From contig DAISIR010000001.1 in the NCBI GenBank assembly GCA_036821905.1, positions 124,001 through 188,000 of the forward strand: a stretch of DNA of 64,000 nt, in the 5' to 3' direction. Every line of letters starts with the position of its first letter. The stretch's first letter is position 1. Below, piece after piece: positions 18,388-27,206 of the stretch. The notes under the pieces are model-generated. The model had not been told where the DNA came from, made no database searches, and worked only from the letters and a program-made list of their open reading frames with translations. This DNA comes from Brooklawnia sp937867175 (GTDB lineage: Bacteria > Actinomycetota > Actinomycetes > Propionibacteriales > Propionibacteriaceae). The translations under genes were made by a program, and so were the position numbers.

Positions 18388-20688
18388 CTACCGTTGGGTG
18401 ACCACACGACTTCCGTCGGTCGAAACCGCCAGGGCACCCTGTAGGTCGGTACGGAAGACCGTTGATCCGGTGGCCCTCAGCTGGCGCAGCGTGGTGTCCG
18501 CCGGATGACCGTAGTCGTTGTGCTCCCCCACCTGTACCAATGCGATGGGGGCCGCCACTGCCTTCAGGAAGGTGGGCTCCTGCTTGGCCGAGCCATGGTG
18601 CGGCACCACCAGCACGTCAGCCCGCAGGTCTGCACCGGACGCCACCAAGGCCTGCTGACCAGCGACTTCGATGTCACCTGTGACCAGCACGCGCAGTGCG
18701 GTTGTCTCAATGAGCCCGACCACCCCGGAGTCGTTCGCGATGGCGTCCTCTGGTCCGGTGCTTGCCAACATGCCGATGACCGGTCCGGCAGCAAGCGTTG
18801 TCCACCTGACCGAGCCGAGCTGAACAACGTCACCGGCAGCGGTGGATGTGGGCGTCGGTAGGCCGACCATGGCCAATGGTGAGTTCGGGGAGTCTGAGAT
18901 CGACGGCCCCACCAGGACCATCGTCACCGGAAGGCGACCGGCCACGCCCGGCAAGCCGGCGGTGTGGTCGGCGTGTGAGTGGGTGATGACCAGTAACGGG
19001 ATCTCGGTGACCCCCACCGAAGTCAGGCAGCGGGCCAGCGCATCGGGGTCCGGCCCAGTGTCGACCAGGATCGCCGACTGGGCACCGGTGCGGATCAGTT
19101 GGGCACCGCCTTGGCCGACGTCGCAGGCAACCACCGTCCAATCGCCGGGCCAGCCCGGCTGAGGTGGTTCACGAAACGCGCCGATCACCAACAAGACCGC
19201 CAGCCCAATGGCCAACCCACGCCGAGGAAGCACCCGAGGCAGGATCACCTCCGCGATCAACAGGCAGCCGATCGTGAGCACCGCCAACGATGCCGGTCGT
19301 GCCGGCCAGGCCCACGTTGCAGCCGGGGCGTTGGACCCGATCTGGGCCACCAGCACGATCGGTTGGACGCACCAGCCGGCCAGCCAACCGAAGACCTCGG
19401 CCAGCGTCGGGCTGACAAGCGAAACCAGCGCCGCGACCAGTCCCAACACGGTCACCGGGCCGACGAATGGTCCAGCCGCCACATTGGCCGCCAGCCCCAC
19501 GATGCTCAGCTGCGCGGCAAGGGCGGTGACTATCGGTTGGGTCGCGAGTTGGGCGGCCAACGGGATGGCCAGCGACTCCGCAAGCCAACCTGGCGCCCAC
19601 GACCGCATGCTGGCCTGCCAAGGACCACCCCACCACAGGATGCCCGCCGAGGCAGTGGCCGACAGCGCGAAGCCCCATGACCTGGACAGCCAAGGGTCGA
19701 CGAGCACCAGGAGCAGGACCGCAAGGCTGAGCGCCCGCAGCCCACGATGACGGTCTCCGGCCACGCCGGTGGCCGCCATCGCCACCAAACCCATCGCGGC
19801 GGCCCGCAGCACGCTCGGCTCCAGTCGGCAGACCACCACGAATGCGACCGCAACCGCGACGCCCAGTAGACGCAGCGACCAGCCACGCACTCCGAGTTGA
19901 CGTGCCAAGCCGAGGGTGAACACCAGCATCAAGGTCAGGTTGGTCCCGCTGACAGCGGTCAAGTGGGAGAGCCCGGTGGCCTTGAAGGCGTCCTTCAGTT
20001 CGGACGACAACCCGGAGGTGTCACCGACGACCAAGGACGGCACCAAGCCGGCCTGCCGTGGCGGCGAGTGCGCCATCGCAGCTCGCAGTCCTTCCCGGAA
20101 CCGGTTCGCCAACCCAGCGGCTGAACCCGGCTCCCGCACTCGGACGACCGGCCCGCGCAGCGACAATGTGCCGACCGAGCGCTCCCCCGGTTCGGCAGCC
20201 CGAGACAAGACCAGCACGTTGATGGTGGCGCCCGCAGGTTGGTCCAACTCGGTCGCCGCGTCACCGCTGGCTGTCAGCTGGGCTGGTAGGCGCCCCTGCC
20301 AAGCCTCACCGTGAGCGGTGACGTGCCGGAGGGTGATCGGCAGAACCGCCGACGCCGCACGGTTGCCGGTTGCCGGCCAGTGGCGGGCATCGGAGACCAC
20401 GACGGCTTCTATTTCCATCAGGGCACCCTCGGATGCCCATCGGGCGGGGGCAGCCGAGGCAAGTCCATTAGCCCAGAGCCAGCTCACCGAGCCTGCGCCG
20501 AGCAGTGCCAACCCGACCGTGCAGGCGGTCCAGGCGCGACGACGTGCGGCAAACGTGGTCGCCAAGAAGCCCAGACCGATGACCAGACCGGCCCACCGGC
20601 CGCCCCCGACCCCGATTGCCGCCGCACACCAGGCTGCCAAAGCCGGCGCCACCAGCCGCAGGTCAACCCGCTCCGCAGGATCAGACAT
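18388..20688 (-). CDS. comEC: ComEC/Rec2 DNA-uptake channel
   Basis: A 766-residue membrane protein with several predicted N-terminal membrane segments, the competence domain (HLTAVSGTNLTL around residue 220), then further helices. The C-terminal ~270 residues form a metallo-beta-lactamase-like domain with ITHSHADHTAGLPG and VPHHGSAKQ. ComEC moves single-stranded DNA across the membrane in natural transformation; the lactamase-like domain is a proposed nuclease. The ATG at 20688 overlaps the comEA stop by eight bases, so the two are coupled. A longer start at 20727 is possible. Confidence 0.92.
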   Translation of the reverse strand: MSDPAERVDLRLVAPALAAWCAAAIGVGGGRWAGLVIGLGFLATTFAARRRAWTACTVGLALLGAGSVSWLWANGLASAAPARWASEGALMEIEAVVVSDARHWPATGNRAASAVLPITLRHVTAHGEAWQGRLPAQLTASGDAATELDQPAGATINVLVLSRAAEPGERSVGTLSLRGPVVRVREPGSAAGLANRFREGLRAAMAHSPPRQAGLVPSLVVGDTSGLSSELKDAFKATGLSHLTAVSGTNLTLMLVFTLGLARQLGVRGWSLRLLGVAVAVAFVVVCRLEPSVLRAAAMGLVAMAATGVAGDRHRGLRALSLAVLLLVLVDPWLSRSWGFALSATASAGILWWGGPWQASMRSWAPGWLAESLAIPLAAQLATQPIVTALAAQLSIVGLAANVAAGPFVGPVTVLGLVAALVSLVSPTLAEVFGWLAGWCVQPIVLVAQIGSNAPAATWAWPARPASLAVLTIGCLLIAEVILPRVLPRRGLAIGLAVLLVIGAFREPPQPGWPGDWTVVACDVGQGGAQLIRTGAQSAILVDTGPDPDALARCLTSVGVTEIPLLVITHSHADHTAGLPGVAGRLPVTMVLVGPSISDSPNSPLAMVGLPTPTSTAAGDVVQLGSVRWTTLAAGPVIGMLASTGPEDAIANDSGVVGLIETTALRVLVTGDIEVAGQQALVASGADLRADVLVVPHHGSAKQEPTFLKAVAAPIALVQVGEHNDYGHPADTTLRQLRATGSTVFRTDLQGALAVSTDGSRVVTQR

Positions 20689-21574
20689 GGACGAGGGGGG
20701 CGAGCCTTGCGAAGGTCTTTGCGCCAATGCCGTCCACCTCCTGAAGCTCCTCGATGCGAGTGAAGCCGCCGTTCGCCTCGCGCCAGTCCAGGATCCGCTG
20801 CGCAGTTACCGGCCCCACCCCGGGTAACCCATCCAGCTGTGCCATGGTCGCGGTGTTGAGGTCGAGGGTGGGTGCAGATGACCCATTGTTGGACGCGGCT
20901 GTGTTGTTGGCGTTGTTTGCGGAGCCGCCGTCGGCCGGACGCAGTTCACCGCGCGGGTTCCCCTTGGTGCCGACGATGATCTGTGACCCGTCCTGGACCG
21001 GCGCCGCAAGGTTCAGCTCTCCACAATCTGCTTCGAGCACCAGGCCACCGGACGCTTCGATGGCGTCGGCGACCCTGGCGCCGGCGGACAAGGTGACCAC
21101 GCCCGGGCTGGCAACCGCGCCAAAGACGTGCACGCGCAGCGATGCGGGGCTGGGAGTTGCGCTAGTTGTGGCCGAGGCCGCCGGGGTCATGACGGGCGTC
21201 GGTGGAGGGGTCTGGACATCGTGACCCTGAGCCGCCATCACCCGGGTGGCCGCGAGCACCAGGGCCACGACCAGCAGCACCCCGATCGTCCCGGCGTGCC
21301 TGCGTCCGAGCCGGACGAGTCGCGGTATCACAACCGCCCCTGGTGCATCGGCCTCGGCCTGGGTGGCGTCACCGTCGTCCACGCCATCAGGGCGCCTGCT
21401 TGGCTGAATGTCAGCAGGCTCCTCGACGCCAGCAGGCCCGGCCCGGTCGCCAGGCTCGGACGGCGGGGAGGCCCGTCGGGGTCGGCCCGGCGCCGGCGCA
21501 TCACCGACCGCCGCGCGCAGGCGCCCGACCGGGTTGGCCTGGTGCTCTGCTGGGATTGGCGCGTTCACCCGCAA
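20681..21574 (-). CDS. comEA: ComEA DNA-binding competence protein
   Basis: A 297-residue protein: a Pro-rich cytoplasmic N-terminus, one membrane segment (about 96-112), an SLBB domain (about 146-200) and two helix-hairpin-helix motifs at the C-terminus (LDGLPGVGPVTAQRI and LQEVDGIGAKTFARL). This order (TM-SLBB-HhH) is standard for ComEA in Gram-positives. It binds incoming double-stranded DNA outside the membrane and hands it to ComEC, encoded directly downstream. Confidence 0.92.
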   Translation of the reverse strand: MRVNAPIPAEHQANPVGRLRAAVGDAPAPGRPRRASPPSEPGDRAGPAGVEEPADIQPSRRPDGVDDGDATQAEADAPGAVVIPRLVRLGRRHAGTIGVLLVVALVLAATRVMAAQGHDVQTPPPTPVMTPAASATTSATPSPASLRVHVFGAVASPGVVTLSAGARVADAIEASGGLVLEADCGELNLAAPVQDGSQIIVGTKGNPRGELRPADGGSANNANNTAASNNGSSAPTLDLNTATMAQLDGLPGVGPVTAQRILDWREANGGFTRIEELQEVDGIGAKTFARLAPLVHV

Positions 21575-21648
21575 AGGATGGGCGCTGGCTTCCCAGATCC
21601 GTCAAACCGACCTGGATCTGTGGACAACTCGGCGAACCGAGACCCGCG

Positions 21649-24138
21649 TCATGCCTTCGGGACGATGCTCACCATCTTGGGTAGCCGGGTGATCACTTTG
21701 GTGACTTCACGTCCGTCCAGGGCACGCTGCACGTTCACGTCGGCCAGGGCAAGCGCGGTGGCTTCGGCCTCGGTGATCTGCGGTGGCACCTCCAGCTTGG
21801 CGCGCACCTTGCCCTGCACCTGGACGACCATGGTCACGGCCTCGGTGACCAACAGGTCGGGTTCAGCAGTCGGCCAACTGGAACTGGCTACCGAAGGCGC
21901 CTCGCCGAGCGCCTCCCACATTTCTTCCGCCACGTACGGCGCAACCAGGCTCAGCGCCTGCGCGACGAACATCACCGCTTCCCGAACCGCTGGGTCATCG
22001 GGGCCACATCCGCTGTCGATGGCCTTGCGGGTGGCGTTCACCAGTTCCATCACCCGGGCGACGGCCACATTGAAGCGCCCCAACCCGATCAGGTCGGTTA
22101 CATCGTGAATCGACCGGTGGGTGGCCTGACGTAGCGTCCGGTCACCTGCGGCGAAGTCGATGTCGCGCGCGCTGGTCACCTCGTTGGCCAGTCGGAAGGC
22201 ACGTTGCAGGAACCGCAGCGAACTGGCCGGAGAAAGGTCGGCCCAGTCGATGTCGTCCTCGGGCGGGCCGGCGAAGACGACTGTCAGCCGAACCGCATCA
22301 ACACCGTAGAGGTCAATCTGCTCGCCCAGGTCGACGCCATTGCCCAGCGACTTGCTCATCGCCCTGCCCTGGTTGATGACCTGGCCTTGGTTGAGCAACC
22401 GTTGCATGGGCTCGTCGAAGTCGATCATCCCCATGTCGTGCAGGACCTTGGCGAAGAAGCGCATGTAGAGCAGGTGGAGGATCGCGTGCTCGACGCCACC
22501 GACGTACTGCTGCACCGGCATCCAGCGGGCGACGTCCCCGACGCCGAATGGGCCGTCCTCGTAGCCCGGGCTGCAATAGCGGTAGAAATACCACGAACTG
22601 TCGACGAAGGTGTCCATCGTGTCGGTGTCCCGCTGGGCTGGCCCACCGCACTTCGGACACGCCACGTTGCGCCAAGCGGACGCCGCGTCCCCGGCCAGCG
22701 GGGCGATGCCTTTCGCGACCAGGTCAGCACCGCGCAGATCGGGCAGTTCGACCGGCAACTGGTCGTCAGGTACCGGCACCTCACCGCAGCCCGGGCAGTG
22801 GATGATCGGAATCGGGCAACCCCAGAAGCGCTGTCGGCTCAGCAGCCAATCTCGCAACCGGAAAGTGACAGTCGCCCTACCAGTGCCACGAGCCTCCAGT
22901 TCAGCCACGGTCGCCGCCACACCGACGACGGTGCCGCTGATGCCGTTCAGTGGACCGGAGTTGACATAGGTGCCGTCGCCCGCGGTGGCGACGCCCGACT
23001 CCGCGGGGTCTGTCTCACCAGTGTCGATGACCATCCGGACCGGCAGACCGAACTTGCGCGCGAAATCAAGGTCGCGCTGGTCATGAGCGGGGACCGCCAT
23101 GATCGCGCCCGTTCCGTACTCGCTGAGCACGTAGTCCGCCGCCCACATGGGGATCCGCTCCCCGTTCACCGGGTTGATGGCGTGAATGCCCAAGAAGACG
23201 CCGGTCTTTTCACGCAGCGTCGACTGCCGCTCGATCTCGGTTGCCTTCTTGACCTGCTCCAGGTAAGCATCGAATTCCGGACGCTGGTCGTCACTGACCA
23301 ATTGGTCGGCCAGATCCGAATCGGGGGCAACCACCATGAAGGTGGCGCCGAAGAGCGTATCTGGGCGGGTGGTGAACACGGTGATCGGCTCGTCGCGGCC
23401 CTCGACCTCGAAGGCGACCGTCGCTCCTTCGGAGCGTCCGATCCAGTTGCGTTGCATCGCCAGCACCCGATCGGGCCAGCCCGCCTCCAACTGCTCCATG
23501 TCGTCGAGCAGTCGCTGCGCGTAGTCGGTGATCTTGAAGTACCACTGGTTGAGCTTGCGCTTGGTGACCGGGGTACCGCACCGCTCGCACTCACCGTTGA
23601 CGACTTGCTCGTTGGCCAGCACGGTCTGGTCCTTGGGGCACCAGTTAACGAAGGAGTCCTTGCGGTATGCCAGACCCCGTTCAAAGAAGTGCAGGAACAG
23701 CCACTGGGTCCATCGGTAGTACTCGGCGTCACTGGTGTGGAGTTCGCGCGTCCAGTCGAGGCTCAGGCCATATCGCTTGAACGACGTCTTCTGGGTTTCG
23801 ATGTTCCGGTAGGTCCATTCGGCAGGATGGGCGTTGTTGCGGATGGCGGCGTTCTCGGCAGGGAGACCGAACGAGTCCCAGCCGATGGGGTGCAGTACTT
23901 CGTACCCCTGCATCCGCCACAGCCGGGCCAGCACGTCCCCCATCGCGTACGCCTCGGCATGACCCATGTGCAGGTCACCGGAGGGGTAGGGGAACATGTC
24001 CAGAACGTAGCGCTTCGGCTTGTCCGAGTCGTCACGGGCGACGAAGGTCTGGTCGTCGGCCCAGAAACGCTGCCATTTGCGCTGCGCTGCGGACGCGTCG
24101 TAGGTACTCCGCTCGGACGTCTGGCTGCTCTGCCCCAC
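21649..24138 (-). CDS. leuS: Leucyl-tRNA synthetase
   Basis: An 829-residue class I synthetase. The HIGH motif is HMGH (57-60, in PSGDLHMGHAEAY) and the second signature is AMSKS (~595-599) in place of KMSKS. The insert between them contains the editing domain (around 220-410). Two CxxC pairs suggest zinc sites. The start GTG at 24138 has GAGGAG eight bases upstream and fits the family N-terminus; a start at 24231 would add 31 unlikely residues. Length is shorter than many actinobacterial LeuS proteins of ~950 residues. No T-box leader is visible. Confidence 0.96.
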   Translation of the reverse strand: MGQSSQTSERSTYDASAAQRKWQRFWADDQTFVARDDSDKPKRYVLDMFPYPSGDLHMGHAEAYAMGDVLARLWRMQGYEVLHPIGWDSFGLPAENAAIRNNAHPAEWTYRNIETQKTSFKRYGLSLDWTRELHTSDAEYYRWTQWLFLHFFERGLAYRKDSFVNWCPKDQTVLANEQVVNGECERCGTPVTKRKLNQWYFKITDYAQRLLDDMEQLEAGWPDRVLAMQRNWIGRSEGATVAFEVEGRDEPITVFTTRPDTLFGATFMVVAPDSDLADQLVSDDQRPEFDAYLEQVKKATEIERQSTLREKTGVFLGIHAINPVNGERIPMWAADYVLSEYGTGAIMAVPAHDQRDLDFARKFGLPVRMVIDTGETDPAESGVATAGDGTYVNSGPLNGISGTVVGVAATVAELEARGTGRATVTFRLRDWLLSRQRFWGCPIPIIHCPGCGEVPVPDDQLPVELPDLRGADLVAKGIAPLAGDAASAWRNVACPKCGGPAQRDTDTMDTFVDSSWYFYRYCSPGYEDGPFGVGDVARWMPVQQYVGGVEHAILHLLYMRFFAKVLHDMGMIDFDEPMQRLLNQGQVINQGRAMSKSLGNGVDLGEQIDLYGVDAVRLTVVFAGPPEDDIDWADLSPASSLRFLQRAFRLANEVTSARDIDFAAGDRTLRQATHRSIHDVTDLIGLGRFNVAVARVMELVNATRKAIDSGCGPDDPAVREAVMFVAQALSLVAPYVAEEMWEALGEAPSVASSSWPTAEPDLLVTEAVTMVVQVQGKVRAKLEVPPQITEAEATALALADVNVQRALDGREVTKVITRLPKMVSIVPKA

Positions 24139-24332
24139 CGTTTGGTCTCCTCGTTGCCCAGTCTGCCGCAGCCGGTAGCACGAGAAAACCCCGAGGCCCG
24201 TGGGCGTCGGGGTCCACCACGATCCGACCATCTCAGCCCGAAGTCTAGCGGGAGCGTCAACTCAGCACAGCCTTGCCTGAAGGGGACGCCTATCCCCTTG
24301 GCCATGCACCGTCCAGCGACCACGATTTGACC

Positions 24333-25031
24333 ATGGCAATCAACCACACCGAGACCGAACCCACGCACTTGCCAGGCAAGCTGAATTGGCTGCGAGCGGG
24401 TGTGCTGGGAGCCAATGACGGCATCGTGTCGGTCGCTGGTTTGGTCATGGGAGTCGCAGGCGCGCAAGCCACCAAGGAGTCCCTCCTCATTGCGGGAGTG
24501 GCTGGTCTGGTCGCGGGTGCTTTCTCGATGGCCGGAGGCGAATACGTGTCGGTCAGTACCCAAGCCGACACCGAGCGTGCCGCCTTGGAAGCACAGAACG
24601 CCCGTCTTAAGGCCAACCCCGACAGGGAACGCGACGCGTTGGCCGAGGCCTACCGGCAGCGGGGGCTATCCCCGCTGCTTGCCGAACAGACGGCCGGTGA
24701 ACTCAGCAACCACAACGCTCTGGCAGCGCACGCCGAGACCCGATTGGGCATCCGCCACGACGAGGTCACCAACGCTTGGGCCGCGGCGATCGCCTCCTTC
24801 GTTGCCTTCGCGATCGGAGCCTCGATCCCACTCGTACTGATGGTGCTATCGCCGGGATCGGCGCGCGTGTGGGCCACCCTCATCGGCGTCGAGCTTGCGC
24901 TGGCGCTCACCGGCTACACCAGTGCACACTTGGGCAATGCATCCCCCGCACGGCCAGTTTCGCGTAACATGCTGGTCGGGACCTTGGCCATGGGGGTCAC
25001 CTTCCTGGTCGGCACCGCGTTCGCGGGCTGA
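24333..25031 (+). CDS. VIT-family metal transporter
   Basis: A 232-residue membrane protein starting LPGKLNWLRAGVLGANDGIVS, the VIT1/CCC1 family signature (ANDG) in the first membrane helix. A polar middle region of about 65 residues follows, then further hydrophobic helices. Plant and yeast members load iron or manganese into the vacuole; bacterial members are proposed exporters or storage transporters. Start ATG at 24333 is preferred to the 20-residue-longer frame. It is convergent with the DUF4192 gene. Confidence 0.9.
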   Translation: MAINHTETEPTHLPGKLNWLRAGVLGANDGIVSVAGLVMGVAGAQATKESLLIAGVAGLVAGAFSMAGGEYVSVSTQADTERAALEAQNARLKANPDRERDALAEAYRQRGLSPLLAEQTAGELSNHNALAAHAETRLGIRHDEVTNAWAAAIASFVAFAIGASIPLVLMVLSPGSARVWATLIGVELALALTGYTSAHLGNASPARPVSRNMLVGTLAMGVTFLVGTAFAG

Positions 25032-25049
25032 GCGCGTCACCTGCGCTCA
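25029..25049. terminator. Small shared hairpin between VIT and DUF4192 genes
   Basis: A 7-bp inverted repeat TGAGCGC/GCGCTCA with a 7-base loop. The TGA codons of both convergent genes form its two ends. It is weak but placed exactly as a bidirectional terminator. Confidence 0.4.
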
Positions 25050-26102
25050 CTCCTCCTCTAACAGCTCGCAATCGGCTGCTTGGTCGAGATCGCCGGCGAA
25101 CATGTCAGCGACCAGGTCGTCCCACAGGGTCGGCGGGGCTGCGCTCCTGTTGATGTCGTCCAAGATCTGCAGCAGACCCAAATCAGGCACCAGCTTGCTG
25201 GCTCTGTCCATGCACACCACCTGCATGGCCCCGTCGCCCGCCACCCAGCACGCCAAGCCGAGCATTGCCAACGCGCACCCCTGATCGTCGCGTGCGGTGG
25301 CCCTGACCACCGCTTGCCACAGTTGGACGTGCTTGTCGGCGTTGGCGCGAGAGAGTTGCCGGTACGCGGCGTCGCGCATGTCGCCGTAGTAGGCCAGCGC
25401 CGACAGCATCGCGAGGTCTTCGGGATGGAGGTCGGCAGGATCATCAAGTCCGCTGGCCAACAACTCCTCCAAGCGTTGTAACGCGGCATCTCGACCGAGT
25501 TGCCGGATCAGGCCATGGGCGTCGTCCACTCGGAACCGGGCGGCTCTGGCCGTCCAACCTCGCGGCGGCCGGATGCGTTGTTGCAGACACTCCCGACTGT
25601 CCACCACCTGGAGTCCGGCGACCACGGCCTGCAGCGCGGCGGGTGACGAAGCAGCGTCGAATCGTACGCCCTCGGAGGGGCAGCAGGAGGGACTCGTGCA
25701 CGTCAGGGACCAGTAGCGGTCGCCCGAGACATAGAGGGCGTCGATGACGCGATCGGAACCGATCAGGTCTCTGCTCAGCTGCAGGGCATCGGTGACGCGT
25801 GGTCGGTCTTGGCCGTAGCCGACCAGGATCCAATCGGCATCTTGCGCCCGATCGGCGATCCGGCGGATCTGGTCGTCGAACTCAAGGGGATGGTCAGCCA
25901 TGCCGAGCGGCATCCGCGCAGTCATGAACAGCCGTCCGTCGACGCAGACGAGGGCCACGATCGAATCCTGCGGGTGGAAGCCGAGCAGATAGGGAACCAG
26001 CGACGCCACATCTTGCCCACCGCGCAGTCGCAGCGGGGAGTCAGTGAGCTCTAGATCAGGGCCGGGAGGAATTGAGTCCTGGATGTGCTTGTCAGATTTC
26101 AC
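25047..26102 (-). CDS. DUF4192 protein
   Basis: A 351-residue protein with the features of DUF4192: the N-terminal stretch LRGGQDVASLVPYLLGFHPQ followed by SIVALVCVDG, and a helical C-terminal half with a conserved tryptophan-rich LLAW-type region. DUF4192 occurs almost only in actinobacteria and has no known role. The start is uncertain: GTG at 26102 fits better than TTG at 26129. A cysteine cluster (CTSPSCCP) in the middle is unusual enough to check for metal binding. Confidence 0.85.
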   Translation of the reverse strand: MKSDKHIQDSIPPGPDLELTDSPLRLRGGQDVASLVPYLLGFHPQDSIVALVCVDGRLFMTARMPLGMADHPLEFDDQIRRIADRAQDADWILVGYGQDRPRVTDALQLSRDLIGSDRVIDALYVSGDRYWSLTCTSPSCCPSEGVRFDAASSPAALQAVVAGLQVVDSRECLQQRIRPPRGWTARAARFRVDDAHGLIRQLGRDAALQRLEELLASGLDDPADLHPEDLAMLSALAYYGDMRDAAYRQLSRANADKHVQLWQAVVRATARDDQGCALAMLGLACWVAGDGAMQVVCMDRASKLVPDLGLLQILDDINRSAAPPTLWDDLVADMFAGDLDQAADCELLEEE

Positions 26103-26201
26103 GCCCGAACAATTGGCGGCTGATCCCAAGATCCGTCAAAGTCCACCGAGACTGTGGATAACTCGGGGGGTCGTCCGTCCGCAGGTACGCTTGCACCCAC
26201 G

Positions 26202-26915
26202 ATGAGCATTCAGCCGCCGAATGATCGGGGCCAGTCGGGCAGACCCAACTCAGCTTGGGGCCGACCGGCCGACGCTTGGCGCGCGCCCGAGGCCCCTGCT
26301 GCGGTCCCGGCAGCACCACGCGAGGAACTGCCCGCGCCACCCACCGGAACCCAACGGCTCGGGGACGGACGGCACCAACCGTCAGTGACGATCGAGCAGT
26401 TCCAGCCGCGGCGAAACCGGACCGGCCCATTACTGCTTGTTGTTGTGGCGCTGGCGGTGGTGGCGGCGATTCTCTACTTTGGTTTGCGCCCCGAGACCCT
26501 CGGAGGCAGCGACGGCAGCGGCCCAAGCCCCACTCCTACAGCAGCACGGACGATGCCCAGTCTGCCGACCGGGGACGCGTTCGCTGAATCGATCAACTTC
26601 GCGTCCGACCGGGTGTCGGGGGTGTTCGCGATCAACGAGTCCAACTGGGAGGGCTCAACTCTGGTGGTGGATGTGACCATCGCGGTGGAGTGGGGCTCGC
26701 TGAGCTACGACTTCTTGGCCATGGACATGGCGTCAGGGGACGTCATCCCTTCCAATCTGCCGACCTACCCGTCCGACCTGTCCGATGGCACGCTAAACGC
26801 AGGTGAGCAGGTCTCCGGCACGGTCCGGTTCACCAAGGAGCGCGGCGACACGCAGGTGCTGTTGGGGGACGCCGGACGTAGCAACCTGACGATGCTGGCG
26901 GTCAAGGGGCCATAG
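26202..26915 (+). CDS. Membrane-anchored protein with Pro-rich cytoplasmic tail
   Basis: A 237-residue protein. The first ~73 residues are rich in Pro, Ala, Arg and Gln with no fold. One membrane segment (about 74-94) follows, then a Ser/Thr/Pro linker and a beta-rich extracellular domain of about 120 residues. The ectodomain recalls DUF4352-type Ig-like domains, but I cannot confirm it. It is divergent from the DUF4192 gene. Function unknown. Confidence 0.75.
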   Translation: MSIQPPNDRGQSGRPNSAWGRPADAWRAPEAPAAVPAAPREELPAPPTGTQRLGDGRHQPSVTIEQFQPRRNRTGPLLLVVVALAVVAAILYFGLRPETLGGSDGSGPSPTPTAARTMPSLPTGDAFAESINFASDRVSGVFAINESNWEGSTLVVDVTIAVEWGSLSYDFLAMDMASGDVIPSNLPTYPSDLSDGTLNAGEQVSGTVRFTKERGDTQVLLGDAGRSNLTMLAVKGP

Positions 26916-27206
26916 TCGCAGGTATTCGGATGTCGACCATTTGAGTGGACGCAGTGGAGCGGTGGGAACAGGCGACCACGGGTGCAGCTGCATGGTCGGC
27001 CCGCGCCAGAGGACTCACCCAACCCTCCCTCCTCCTCTCCCACTCTGACACGCAGGGCGACGCCACAGCCTGTCAAGGGCCATTGGTTTCTGCCCGGAGC
27101 TGCTCCCGCAAACGACAAACGACCCGCCGTCGCCCAGGTGGAGTTCTCGGTCACCCTGCTTGAGGGTGCCACCACCGGGGCGACGACGGGCAGTTGCGTC
27201 CAGAAT

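Noticed and set aside
22204..24330. A 708-residue plus-strand frame
   Set aside because: It is antisense to leuS, which has full HIGH and KMSKS-type motifs; the shadow frame has no family sequence.
24138..24333. T-box or other tRNA-sensing leader before leuS
   Set aside because: The leader between the GTG start and the upstream gene is short and has no T-box sequence (AGGGUGGNACCGCG) or specifier loop I can recognise; the same applies to valS.
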